A stretch of DNA of 64,000 nt. Origin: Escallonia rubra. Taxonomy: Eukaryota; Streptophyta; Magnoliopsida; Escalloniales; Escalloniaceae. The stretch is taken from positions 24,426-88,425 of the forward strand of contig JAVXUO010001180.1 in the NCBI GenBank assembly GCA_033065855.1, in the 5' to 3' direction. The notes beneath the pieces were generated by a model. That model made no database searches. It was not told the DNA's origin and worked only from the letters and a program-made list of their open reading frames with translations. A program made the translations under genes and the position numbers. Positions 11,401-22,854 of the stretch are shown piece after piece; within the stretch, counting starts at the first letter, position 1; each line of letters opens with the position of its first letter.

Positions 11401-11499
11401 AAAAGGAAATTCTTTTTGTTCTAGAAAGTTCGGGTGTAGATGTTTTAGTTCCCATGTTTGGAATTATTTTGGTAATCTGATGGTGCAACCTTACCTGAT

Positions 11500-12847
11500 C
11501 GAAAGAATTAAACAAGCTCAGACCACATGTTTGAAATTGATTAAGATCATGGAACAAATTAGGGATGATTAATAATGAGAGTTTAGGATTAATGCTTAGG
11601 GGGAATTACGTTTTTGGCACTATTTATGTTCCTTCTGATGTAGGGTTAAAGAAGGAAATAATGTATGATGCACACACTTTAGGTTTTACAATACATCTGG
11701 TTAGCACTAAGATGTATGGGGAATTGTGAGATGTGTTTTGTTGGAATGATATGGAAAGAGAGATAGCAATCATTGTTGCCTGATGTCTTATTTGTCAAAA
11801 GGTTAAAGTGGAACATCAACGGCCTAGCGAACCTTTGCGGTTACCGTTCCTTATTGGAAGTGGGAACATGTTGCTATGGACTTTGTGTCTGGGTTGCCTA
11901 GGACAAGGCATGGTCATGATTCAATTTGGGTGATAATCAATAATTTGACTAAGTCAGTGCATTGTCTCCCAGTTGGAGTTACCTAAAACTTATAGAGAAT
12001 GGCCAACTTTAATTTCAGGAGATTGTTTGACTTACGTTTCATATTGAGGTTCTGACGTAGTCTGCAAGATGCCTTAGATCCTCAACTTAACCTTAGTACA
12101 ACTTATCATCCTCAAAGTGATGGACAATAAGACAGGACTATTCAGATTCTAGAGGACATGCTTAGGGCTTGTTTGTTGGACTTAAAAGTAGCTGGGATGA
12201 GCAAATGTCCCATGTTTAGTTTGAATATAGCAACAGATTCCAGGCTAGTACTTGTATGGCACCGCTAGAAGCTTTGTACGGTCGAATGTGCAAAGCACCA
12301 ATTTTCTGGTACGAGGTTGGAAAAGAGAAAGTTATGGGTGTTTTCGGGCAAGAGATAATACGTGTTACATCTGAGAAAATTTGTTTGATCAAGGATCATT
12401 TGCTAATTGCTCAAAGTCACCAAAAGAGTTATGTTGATAATAGATATGTGAGTTAGAGTTTGAAGTAGGAGATCATGTCTTTCTCAAGGTGTCACCTTGG
12501 AAAGGACTAATGCATTTTGGGAAGAAGGGCAAGCTTAGCCGTAGTTTATTAGACTATTTGAGATCTTGAGGATGGTTGGACCAGTCGCTTACCAGGTGCC
12601 ATTACCTCCCATTTTACCACAGGTGCATGATGTGTTACGCGTATCAGCTTTGAGGAAATACATACTAGATCCCTCATATGTTATTCCTTACAAACCTGTG
12701 GAGATTTGGGAGGATCTATCATACATTGAGCACCCAGTGCAGATTTTAGACCACAAGGAGCAAATTCAATTGAAGAACCACTTGGGAACTAGAGGACGCT
12801 ATGCGCGAAAAACACCCTCAGCTTTTTTACATTTAAGGTGCATTTAG
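11500..12847 (+). pseudogene. Integrase and C-terminal region of copy C
   Basis: Fragments of the integrase zinc-binding region and core can be followed from 11500 with many stops (for example the DFVSGLPR-like stretch near 11880). Two open pieces remain. 12256-12456 contains ALYGRMCKAPIFWYEVG, the conserved stretch after the catalytic core, and 12566-12847 contains VAYQVPLPP, VHDVLRVSALRKY and VQILDHKEQ, which lead into the chromodomain-type tail in this clade. The polypurine tract before the LTR (GTGGGGG, 12867-12873) follows the last codons. Confidence 0.75.
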
Positions 12848-12874
12848 GTATGGAATTCCCTTACAGTGGGGGCA

Positions 12875-14566
12875 TGCAATATCCCATTATTTTAGTGAGG
12901 TTATTACCTTAAAAATAGACAAATAAAGTTTGTGGCCTTTTTGTAATACTAGAAAATCTTTGGTGTGTTTTGAATAAGTACCTTAAGTGCAGGGGGATGG
13001 AGGGTTGTGTAATTTTCCACTTTAGGGCTTGATTATATTAGTTGTTTTCCTCCTCAGCATCCCCTTGCTACTTCTTACTACTTCCTGCTCCTATTCTTTC
13101 CTAGCCATAGACCTTCATTAGGTTTTCAATCTACTAATTCGATATGTATTACATTTTTCGCTGCTATTAGTTGTCTCTATCATGCTTGTAGTCTTCTTTT
13201 GGAGGTTTGATTAAACTCTGGAGTTTTTCTTTTCGACACTTGGCATTAGGTTTTGTGTGAGTTCAGAGCATGTTACAATTGCATTAGAATTTAGGTGAAT
13301 TGCTTGAATTAAGGTAAGGGATTTTCTAGCTTTTTACAGCGCAAGGGTTTTAATTTTCCTTTTTCAAAAATCCTACACCAGCCGTGATTGTCGTATAACT
13401 CCAAACCCTGGTTCATACGATGTGCTCATCCAAATGCCTTCTATTCAGTATCTAATTGTTAATCCATGAGAATTTCTTGGACAGCTTATTCAACTGTACA
13501 GTCTATTTTTGAGTAGTAGAAATTCAATGTTGAAAATTCATCGACCAGCTTGATGCTTTGCCCTAAAAATTTAAGTATTGTAAGTACATTAATGCTTTCT
13601 TTTCTTTAATGTAATTCATTGGTGGGCATTATAATTGTTCTTTTCTATCTATTTGTATGACTCATCCAACAGCTTGTTGCTGTTCTCTTATTACATAATG
13701 TAACTTGTTGGTGGGTTCTTCATTTCTTTCGCTTTTCTTCCTTTACATTCTAAAAACCTTGAATAAACACTAGTTCAGATGTATATATGTTTAGATGGTT
13801 AGCTGATTACTAAAGCTTACGTCAATCACATGTTATAAATTATGTACTCATAAGCACCCAAATACTAAAAAAAGTTATAAGGTCATGACAAAGGCTTGTA
13901 TCATCAAGTAGTGGACAATTGGGTCACATTGCCAAATTGTAAATTCAAGTGTTCAATCAAGGAACAAAAACCCAATTGGAAAGAAAGGAATGGGCAAGGT
14001 CTTCTACAAAATAGAACCAATCAAGTCCAACAATAATCTGAATTTGAATAAGTGAACCCTTACCACATAAAAAATGTTAGAATCTCTTACCTTATATAAG
14101 TAATTCGGCAAACGCTCAATACCCTCACGCTATGCAACGCCAATCACACCAAAATTCTCCATAAAAAGCAAGTTTAGGGTTGAAATGCTGAAGAAAATGG
14201 AAGGGCCGGCAAATAGGGAAGAAAAAGCGGCTGGAAGAAGAAGAAAATGGCTATTTATATCAAAACCCTAATTGGCAAATTATGCAAACCCCCCGAACTT
14301 TAGCCACTTATTCAAAATGCACTAAATGTTTTCTAATATTATGAAAAGGCCACAAACTTATTTATTTATTATCTATCTATCTATTTTCAGGTACTAACAT
14401 ACCTTAAATAAATATTGGGTATTGCAGTTGCTATGTTATCTGTACTCCCAGTATCAATGATCATTTGTGAAACTGTGCATTTCCAACATGCTAGTAATAT
14501 AACGTCATATTATCTCATTTTAGGACTTTAAATTTCATCACGGCTTCCGATATTGGGGGAGTGATA
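12875..14566 (+). mobile_element. LTR shared by copy C (upstream) and copy D (downstream)
   Basis: It opens TGCAATATCCC just after a purine tract, as a 3' LTR does for the polyprotein upstream. It ends near GGGGGAGTGATA just before a primer-binding site at 14571, as a 5' LTR does for the gag downstream. One LTR thus serves two internal regions. The interior (about 13000-13850) is T-rich with no open frames. A second LTR copy in reverse orientation lies inside it. The 3' limit is approximate. Confidence 0.7.
13860..14426 (-). mobile_element. Inverted LTR fragment of the same family nested in the C/D LTR
   Basis: Read on the minus strand from 14426, it begins TGCAATACCCAATATTT and continues through AAGTTTGTGGCC and TTTTGAATAAGTG. 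This parallels the start of the + strand LTR at 12875-12990. It continues with a TATATAAGG-type promoter-like stretch near 14095. The left end is not resolved and no target duplication could be fixed. Confidence 0.65.
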
Positions 14567-14570
14567 AAAT

Positions 14571-14582
14571 TGGTATCAAAGC
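14571..14582 (+). other. Primer-binding site of copy D
   Basis: TGGTATCAAAGC is the tRNA-Met type site with one change from TGGTATCAGAGC. It lies a few bases after the LTR end and about 170 bp before the gag start codon at 14749. Confidence 0.8.
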
Positions 14583-14748
14583 TTAGGTTTGCGATGTTGT
14601 ATACCAGTGACCTTAGGTTTAAATCATTATGAGTTGAACGCGTGACTAGGTTGGTTTCTTTTCTTATCTAAAATGTTTTTGTATTTTAGTGCGATCCCGT
14701 TGTACATTTGTAGGCTCATACAGCTTTATTTGGTTTGCTAGGATTATT

Positions 14749-16725
14749 ATGCCTCCTAAAGGCACTACTCGTTGCACCACCATTCTTTATAATCCACTAG
14801 GGAACGATGGATTTCTTGACGGCATTGTGCAAGGATTTTAAAAATTGGCGAACTTAATGGTCGAAGGTGGCGAGATACCTCATAATCAAAATAAAAAACA
14901 AGGGCAATGTGATGGCACTAGAACTAGAGATCTCAAAAGTTTCAAGAATCTAGTACCTGCCTTTAAAGGGAAACCTGACCCGGAGAAGACCAAAGTGTGG
15001 GTGAACCAGAATAAGGAGGTGATTAACCTTTGGAAGAATAGTGACGAACATAAGGTGGCATATGCTATCATTATGCTGGAGGATGAAGCTGATCATTAGT
15101 GGAAAATGGTCAAGCGCACTCAGCAAATTGACCCTGTTACAGAATGATATGATAGTGGGAGCCACTCAAAAGTATTTTGTTCGAGATATAGTTTCCTCAT
15201 AATGTAAAAGACCAAAAGGAGGAAGAGTCTTTAAAGCTGGTACAGAACCATATGACAGTGGCATAAAATGAGGCAAAATTCACTCCATAGTCTAGAAACG
15301 CGTCGTGTCTAATTGATACTGAGAATCGTACGGCAAGAATGTTTGAGAAAGTATTAAGGCGCGGTAGTAAAAATAAGTTGTTGGCTCTGAAGCTTTCGAC
15401 TAACACCCAGGTGATTGAGCGAGCTGAGATCCAAGAGACAAAGTATGAAGAGTTTCAGAAAGAAAAGGAGAAACATAGGCATAAGAGAGGTCATGTCACC
15501 ATCTAATAAACTTTTTCTTTAACTATGGAAAGGTGGGACAATATGCTATGGATTGCCCGCATGCAAAGAATTAGAGACTGACGGAGAAAGCACATAACAC
15601 TTCGCCTGAAAGTGGAGCCAAGCCATCTATTGGGGATCAGAGGCCTAGAGTACAAGGCGGTGCTTATGCTTTGACTGCCAAAGATGTCAGAGCTTCTAAC
15701 GTCATGGTGTTAGGTATGATTAAAATCGGTTCTTGTTCATTTCATGCGTTATTAGAGCCTGGATCCACACACTCTTTTATAACATATTCTCTTGCATGTA
15801 AGTTAGGTTCGGAACCACGACCCTTAGAATTCTTGATGGTTGATACCCATGTGGGGAAATCTATTTTGGTATCTATGGTATATAAGTCTTGTATGGTGCA
15901 CAATGAGGGTAGAGAGTTCCTTGCTGACGTTATAGCTATGTATATTCTGGATTTTGATGTTACTCTGGGGATGGACTGCTTATCTTCTTTTCATGCCTTA
16001 TTGAATTGTTATGTCAAAGATGTACAATTCCAAATTTCGTGTCTCTCTAGGTTCAAGTTTAATTTAAGGGCTCTAATCTCATTACAGCTTCTTGCCTTTT
16101 TTTTTTCAGCCTTTCGAGTTAAACACTAGCTTAGGAAGGGTTTTCAGGGCTTTTTTTGGCTCACATTGTCAATACTCATGTAGCTGATATGAACTTGTCA
16201 GATATCCCCCTCATTAGTGAATTTTCAGACGTGTTTCCCAAATAGCTCTCAGGTCTTCCTCCGAATCATGAACGAGTTTGTTATAAATCTTATACCAAGA
16301 GGTGCTCCAATTTTTAAGACTCCCTACTGTTTGGCTTTTGCCGAGCTCAAAGAGCTCAAGGTGCAACCCCAGGAACTGCTTGAATAGAGTTGTGTTCGCC
16401 CAAGTGTCTCTCTTTGGGGTGCTCCTGTTTGTGTGTAACGAATGAGGACAATATAATGAAATTGTGCTTTCACTACAGAGAGTTGAATCCTATCACAGTT
16501 CGTAACACGTATCGTTTTCAAAGGACATATGACTTGTTTGACCAACTTAACGGAGCTGAGTATTTCTCCAAGATTGACTTGCGATCAGGCTACCACCAAT
16601 AGAGGGTTAAGTGAGAAGACACGCCCTAAACTATTTTTGGTACAAGGTACGGACACTATGAGTTTTTAGTGATGCCATCTAGTTGAGTAATGCACCTGTA
16701 GCATTTATGAACTTAATGAACCGAT
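14749..16725 (+). pseudogene. Truncated gag-pol of copy D (Tekay/Del-type)
   Basis: The ATG at 14749 opens with MPPKGT, the usual start of Tekay/Del gag. Gag continues through FKNLVPAFKGKPDPEK (14941-14990) with stops, and a worn zinc knuckle lies near 15510-15560. Protease is open at 15671-16129: the active-site Asp is replaced (EPGSTHSFI where DSG/DTG is usual) and LGMDCLSS is kept. Reverse transcriptase begins near 16250, with YRELNPITVRN and EYFSKIDLRSGYHQ at 16456-16602. It ends abruptly near 16725 at the AFMNLMN landmark, before the catalytic YLDD motif. RNase H and integrase are missing. Confidence 0.8.
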
Positions 16726-17245
16726 TATTTAGCCCAAAGACCCTTTCTGCTATAGGTTTGGGCGCCAAAAATGATAAAGATGACCATCTCAATCTATGAT
16801 TAGGAGATAAAGAAGAATATTGATAGAAATTGCAAACTGAGAAAAGTCAACTATCTTGTCGGTTTGTCAAAAATCGGTCGTTCATTGCATAATCTTTTAA
16901 TAGTTTTTTCCAACTTTGGGACATTTTATGTCCCTAATTATGTAATTATCTCCAACTTGATCATATGGAATGTACCAGATTCAAGAATTATCTCCATATT
17001 TCATTTAAGGATGCATCAAGGATAAATCACAAATAATCTTAAATTATATAAGTAAATCACAATCTTTTAACATGGAGTCGACCCACCTCACTACACTAGA
17101 TTGGATCAAACTAATTAAGTTTGATATATTATTAGTCCTACCCCAATAAGAATAATTCTTAATTTTTAAGAAAGCCTAAATTTTATTTAACATATGAAAA
17201 GACTAGAAAAATGGGGTGCCTACAATAGGTACACATAATAATGAA
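16726..17245. other. Unassigned AT-rich spacer
   Basis: No open frame, LTR terminus or recognisable repeat was found between the truncated polymerase of copy D and the next gag fragment. Confidence 0.5.
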
Positions 17246-17249
17246 CAGC

Positions 17250-17652
17250 CAGAATTAACTGCCTGAGTTCGTTATCCAGCATCGATACAATGTTGATCTC
17301 GACCTCACTCACTGGGACTTAGAAACCACTAAGCAAGAGCTTGCTTGGAGGAATAAGGCAATCCAAATTGATGGGTTCTCTCTCTCAAATTGAGGATGCC
17401 ATCTATGAGGGATCAATATCGAAAGAGGGGAGGCCAGGCGGGTACAAGACATTTTCAAGGAATCACAACGCTCAGTAATAAGCATTCACATACAGTAATG
17501 TCAATACATTTAGATCTCAAGGAGTGGCTTCATGGGAGTTAACCATTACCAGGTGAAAGTTTACTCATCTGCATGCCCCTATGATCAAAGTGTTGGAGCA
17601 GTTGCTTCAAAGGAGTATGATTTCCAAGCTACCTCATTCTCCTACGCCAGCT
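17250..17652 (+). pseudogene. Tat/Ogre-type gag fragment (C-terminal part)
   Basis: Several frames together match the gag at 2460-2988. The stretch encoding NCLSSLSS-like and HRYNVDLDL residues parallels VNHYQYNADL, and LETTKQEL parallels LETRKQEP. Next come an EDAI segment and a terminal EQLLQRSMISKLP-like segment. An internal deletion removes the middle. The coding similarity ends at 17652, the same codon at which the other copy ends (2988), and LTR sequence of its own family follows without a polypurine tract. Confidence 0.7.
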
Positions 17653-18144
17653 GTAGGTACCCTATTTTTTTTAGTTTTGTTTTATCTTTCTTATTTGTTT
17701 ATTAGGCTTTATTGATAATTAATTTTTATATTATTATGGGTTTTGGCCTAATTATATAATGAAGCCTAATCTATTTAATTAATACAAACAAGTGGTCCAG
17801 TCTAGTCCAGTTAGAATTAGCCCAAGTTGTTTAAACCAGTCCAGTTAGTTAGGTTTAACCTAAAGGTAAGGTCAAGAGATTGGTTTGATTAGGTGACTTA
17901 TAAATATCTTGCGATTGATCCATGATGCATGCAAATCCCCTTGAAGATAATTCTTGAAATCTGGTACATCCCTTATGCTTTATCAGAGGTAATTACAGAA
18001 TAAAGAATAATTAAGGTCCTGAAATTTGCGAAAAAAATCTTAAGGTATTAAGGGGTAAAACTGCCGGTTTTTTACGAACCGGCCGGTTAGTTGACTTTTT
18101 CCTCAATATGCAATTCTAATAAAATATTTGGCTCTATCAGCGAG

Positions 18145-18150
<6 letters not shown>
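17653..18150 (+). mobile_element. Tat/Ogre-family LTR fragment
   Basis: It begins TGTAGGTACCCTATTTT, equivalent to TATAGACACCCCATTTT at 24209. It shares the order of later segments with that LTR: repeated GTCCAGT motifs, the TTAATTAATA stretch, a CCTGAAATTTG segment, and finally GAACCGGCCGGTTAGTTGAC. The fragment stops at an (AC)n(AT)n run near 18145-18177, where LINE sequence starts. Confidence 0.75.
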
Positions 18151-18176
<26 letters not shown>

Positions 18177-18179
18177 GTG

Positions 18180-19025
18180 AAGGATCCTTGTATTACATGA
18201 AAGCTCAAAACAAGCATACAATGCTAATCTATAACATCATTTACATACAAAACACTTTATATAATTAATCTTCTAATCACTCTTCACAAGTATCCTTGAG
18301 TCTGCTTAGTATGTAAACATCTGAGTACTGATTCCCTAAATTATGCTAAGATCTCTATTCTTGATTGTAGCTAGGATTTTATTTTAACTGTTAACACAAA
18401 ACTGCCCCCATCGTTGAATAACATAGAAGCATCCCTGAGGATAGCTTGTTTCTGTTCAAAGATTCTGACATTCCCCTGCTGCTAAATGCCATAAACTGCA
18501 ACTGCCATAGAGAGTTTGCAAAGCTTGGCCTTGAAGTTCTTGTTTCTAAACTGGTGAGTAGCACAATGAAAGAAGTGATACCAGTATATGCATGGAATGT
18601 CAATAATCAACTTACGAAAAATCAGATGCCATGCTTCCTGAGCACAAGTACACTGAATAAACAGGTGGTCTATGGTTTCTTGTTGAACATAACATTTCAG
18701 CTTATCTTTGGTTCGCAATCATCCTTTGCATAACATTCAGGGTATCATAGAGCATTAGATATATGTCCATTGAACCATAGAATTTTCTAGCAGGCAACAT
18801 GTGCTGGTAGTAAACTGTCCACTAGGGTGCAAATCCCATTTCACCTAATTAGCTTGATCATCTGGAGACAGAGGTAGAGCTCCAAGAGCTGTATTCAATT
18901 CCCTAAAAGCTTGAGATCTGATGAAAGGCATCCTCCAATTATTTAAGCCGATGGACCTATTGTAAGCCTTAAACCAGAAGTCGAAAAAATTGTACACCCA
19001 GACCATTTCTGGTGGTCTACCATTT
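18180..19025 (-). mobile_element. LINE 3' fragment with zf-RVT domain
   Basis: The minus-strand reading at 18482-18718 contains LKCYVQQETIDHLFIQCTCAQEAW. This is the zinc-binding reverse-transcriptase-associated domain (zf-RVT) at the C-terminus of plant L1 ORF2. Upstream on the same strand, near 18800-19020, further broken frames give WDLHPSGQFTT and similar segments. It appears inserted between the LTR and the leader of the Tat/Ogre element. Boundaries are approximate. Confidence 0.75.
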
Positions 19026-19029
19026 AATA

Positions 19030-19640
19030 AGGGTACCTACCTGTAATATGGTACATCGGCTAGGAAACCTATCAATATACCATGGAACCAGCCGGTACTC
19101 CTGTTAAAGGATAAACCATGAAAAATGTATCCCTAATCAACCGGCTAGTCAACTTGCCAGCTTATCTAGACGGTTTATCAACGAACATTTCTATGCAAGA
19201 TCAAACTGGTCAGTGTACCATTAAGCCGGTTGGTATCCATAAGAAAGGAGAGACCCTCAAAATGTTTCACTGGTCCACTGGCTGGTAAGCTTACAAGCTA
19301 TATCGGACGGGGACCATTTTTTGTGATGATCAAACTGGCCGCTTTAGTCTTCTTGAAATAACTAAAATACAAGCTGCATATCAATCGGACAATAAACCCC
19401 AGTGGAATTCTGCAAATGATTGTTCATGTGAACACATTGTCAAGGCAATCAAACCGGACGCCAAGATTTCCTTCCATGGTCAAGAATAGGTCACAGACCA
19501 ACCGGTCAGTACATCTAAAAAATTTACTGGACGGTTTATTTGCGGTCATGTTTTAGCAGTGCCCAAACCGACCAGTTTAAGGTGCTAGTGTGTAAAGTAT
19601 TTTAAAAATTCTACACTTTATTTCTTATTCAGTAGAGGGT
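19030..19640 (+). repeat. Degenerate CCGG-rich leader repeats, Tat/Ogre family
   Basis: Motifs such as AACCAGCCGGTACTC, CAACCGGCTAGTCAAC, TAAGCCGGTTGG and CAAACCGGACG recur every 60-130 bp. They match the core of the 95-bp units at 1170-1715 but are far more diverged. As there, gag sequence follows directly. Confidence 0.65.
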
Positions 19641-19689
19641 AAAAACTCTGGCGTAGGAATCAATCCAAAAAACTCTACAGCATGCCAAT

Positions 19690-20147
19690 GACCAAGCATA
19701 CCCTCAGATCAACGACCTTGTTCGAATATGTAGAGATATGCAGAAAGATTTTCAGGATAGTTTCACTGCCCTAGCCACTCAACAGGTAAAAACAGCTACA
19801 AACTTAGAATTGCTCAAGGAAAATCTCACCGAACACAAAATTCGAAAGAAGGGGGAAAGAAAAGGGAATACCAAGGAAGCAAAAGAAAAGATGTCGACTC
19901 GCAATATGAGTCAGATGGCGAAGAGAAAATAGAGATGCTGGAATGAAAGGAAAAGTTGGCGTCTTTGGAATCATAAATCATTCCAATGAGGAAAGTTGGT
20001 GACCTGATGAAGTTAGGTGTCCTCGCTGTGGGCTCGAATGATAGGTTGCCCCCAAATTCTAGATGTCAGATATGGATAGATTTGATGGGACTTCAGACCC
20101 AAAGATCTATGTTAAGATGTATATATGCGCATTAGATCCTCATGGAG
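19690..20147 (+). pseudogene. Tat/Ogre-type gag N-terminal remnant
   Basis: Nucleotide similarity to 1900-2370 is clear: MQKDFQDSFTALATQQ here against the QKDFQNGFTTLAEQ reading there, and SRCQIWIDLMG-type sequence in place of the DGTTDQKIHVKMYM region. The open part 19738-19932 is Lys/Glu-rich and probably a flexible linker. Frame changes and stops follow. At 20147 an LTR of a different family interrupts it. Confidence 0.7.
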
Positions 20148-20840
20148 TGTAACGCCTAGAGTCATTTAAAAAAAGAAATTTTTGGCAGGCGTGACTATCT
20201 TTTTTTAGGTTAAAGCGTCATGCATGAGATTTTATTGGGACCTAAGGGTGGTTAGTTATCATGATTTTGGGATTTAAGGCTATAAAAGAGGAAGAGTGGG
20301 GAGGGAATTTAAGGGTGCAAAAGTGGAAGGAAGAAAATCTAAAGATTTGGAGAGAAGTAGTGGCATATAGCAGCCTTGAAGTGGGATTTTCGGCATAAAA
20401 TTGGGAGAAATTTGGTAAGTGTAAGCTTGGAAAATTTTAGTTAATTGCATAGATTTTTTATGCGACTAAGGGATAAATTACAAGTTAGATGTGTGCTTGT
20501 GTGTGTAATCAGTGTATACAGTGTGTTTGTGCACGCGCGTGTGTGCACGTGTGTATGAGTAAGGTGTGTGCATGTGTGTGTGAATATAAACAATATGTGT
20601 ATGTAGGGGTGGGGGTGTGCATGTGTGTGAAATTCAGTGTGTGTGCTTGTGTGTGAAATTCAATGTGTGTGCAGGTGTGTATGAGTAAGGTGTGTGCATG
20701 TGTGTGTGAATATAAAAAGTGTGTATGTGGGGGTGCATGTGTGTGTGTGTGTGTGTTTATGCATGTAATCAGTGTACAGAGTGTGTTTGTGTGCTTGGTG
20801 TGAGCATATGTTTGTGTGTGTAATTCGATGTGTATGTAGG

Positions 20841-20910
<70 letters not shown>

Positions 20911-21440
20911 GAGGGGGTGTGCATGTGTTTGTGTGTGTAGTCAGTGTATGGAGCGTGTGTGTTTGGTTTGTGTGCATGTGATTGTCTGTGAAATTCAGCG
21001 CGTGCTTTGTTGTGTAAACACAATGTGCGTAATTTGTGTGTGCATGCAGGTATGAAATTAGTGTGCGCGCGCAGCGCCCACGTATGTGTGTATTTGTGAA
21101 ATCTATGATTTGTGTGTAAAAATCTATGTGTGCAGGTGTGTGCGAGTGAAGTGTGTGCATGGATAAGCATGCTTGTGTGTGTGTGTGTGTGTGTGTTTTT
21201 TGGGTGGGTGGGGGGGGGATGAGAGGTGTAATTAGTGTGTGTTTTGGTGTGTGTGCGTGTGCGTGTGTTATGTGTTGTGTATCAGTCTGTGTGTGTGTGT
21301 GTGTGATGTGCGTGAACTATGGTGAGTGCAATGTGTGTGTGGGGGTGTGGTGGTACGGCTAGGTGAAGGTGTGTGTGCAAGTGTGTATGGATTAGGGTTC
21401 TTGATTTCTAAAAGAAGTTTCTGCTATGATTTTGGCTAAG
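20148..21440 (+). mobile_element. Chromovirus-type LTR, 3' limit uncertain
   Basis: TGTAACGCCTAGAGTC opens inside gag sequence. A GGCTATAAAAGAGGAAG stretch at 20278-20294 looks like a TATA element, followed by an AGAGAAGTAGTGG transcribed-type leader and then a long GT-rich block. No GTTACA end or primer-binding site was found downstream, so the copy is probably truncated near 21440. Confidence 0.6.
20488..21390 (+). repeat. GT-rich low-complexity block, about 900 bp
   Basis: It holds long GTGTGT runs, one (GA)n run near 20863-20877 and longer-period repeats: GTGTGTGCATGTGTGTGTGAATATAAA appears twice, near 20565 and 20690. The Thr/His-rich open frames on the minus strand are artefacts of the repeat. 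Confidence 0.85.
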
Positions 21441-21469
21441 TGCAAAATAACTCAAAATTGAATAAATTA

Positions 21470-22850
21470 CTAACCAGGCACTACGTGAACCCGCTGAAAC
21501 TATCTCAGTATGCCCCCTTGGAGGCGCTTACTCACTCTTCCCTCAAATTCCACTGGTACATAGACGGGCTCAGTCTTAGCAGTGTGCCTCTGCTCAGTTG
21601 AGGAGCACGTGAACCTAGGACCTCGAAGGCCCAAACTTGTGAACCAAGATGTCATGTGAGCAATATGTCTATAACATGCATGATAATAATTAGAAAATAA
21701 CTCAAGAAAGTTAGAAACACCTTCCAAATGTCACAATAGCCCATGAAGCTCAGAGTTTGCCCCAAGACACCGTACTCATGGAATGATACAGTTAAGCCAA
21801 GACAGGACTACCCCAGTCACACTCCCTAATCTCCCCCATATTTTACAGTGCCCGTAGGCACCATAGTTCCACAGAGTCATCCCCGTTGCTGAAGAGAATT
21901 TCCCTATAAACATAGAATAAATTCCTGGACAAATTGATAAATCACCAGGCCCTCAGCCCCCCTCTAAACCATACCCTCGTAGTGTACACGAAGGTACCCA
22001 ACAAGATGGAACCCTTATTTAAGGACGATTCATAGCCAAGCAACCTTGACCACAAGATCCCGATCCTTGTTAAGATCATACGGGGTAAGCGTCGTTTCCT
22101 ATGAAACAAGCCACCTTCGAGAGCAAATATCAATGTTATTCGCAAATTCATACGGGGTAAGCGTCGCTTCCCCTAACAACAATTGAAACGTGTTGCTAGA
22201 ATCCCACCAATGCTCGCCCAAGCACAAAAGATGTTTCTTACTACGGGTCGCAACGTGCAACCTGTCTAGAAAAAGATCAAAAATGGTAACCACTATCCTA
22301 GCCTTATCAAATCCAGGGATCTTAGCCCACCACTCTCTAACAAAATTGAGGGAGCCCCTACATCGCATATTCGTGGGGAGGGCTGGAAAATCAAGAAAAG
22401 AGGGAAACTCTCAGGAATCATTCGGTTCGTCCGTGAAGTGCATGAAAAATAGCACATGTGGGTCCTACTTTTCATGGGCATGAGGTGTGTGTGTGTGAAA
22501 AAGTTGATATAATGTGTGCAACTAGAGGAAATTCATAGAAGACATACCTCCTCTACAAAATAATGTTTGCTCAAGTGGACTCATTCATCCGGAGTTAATA
22601 ACGAGTGGTCCTTCGGTCGATTCATCAACCAAAAGCGAGAAATCTTGCCGATTTGTGACCCTCCTTGGTGTCCTCTCCTTGTGCAAATAAACTCCATGAT
22701 TCTCAGCAAATTGCGAGAGAATGGAAGAGGATTGAAAGGTTTTATAGGTTAGATGTGAAGAGTCCTTGCAGGAGAGAAATTTGTGAGAAAATGTGTTTAG
22801 ATTTAGTTAAAAGTGTTGAAAAAATCCTTAATATCGCGCACAAAAACTAA
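21470..22850. other. Unassigned region with a short direct repeat
   Basis: No retroelement domain could be recognised in any frame. The phrase CATACGGGGTAAGCGTCG occurs twice, at about 22078 and 22151. A short (GT)n lies at 22481-22497. Possibly the interior of a Tat/Ogre element, given the family 3' region that follows, but nothing confirms it. Confidence 0.45.
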
Positions 22851-22854
22851 ACTG

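Noticed and set aside
13675..14431. GTTGC at 13675 and 14427 as target duplication of the inverted LTR
   Set aside because: Sequence either side of 13680 looks like continuous + strand LTR, so the match is probably chance.
20660..21170. Long Thr/His-rich open frames on the minus strand
   Set aside because: They are translations of the (GT)n block and have no non-repetitive content.
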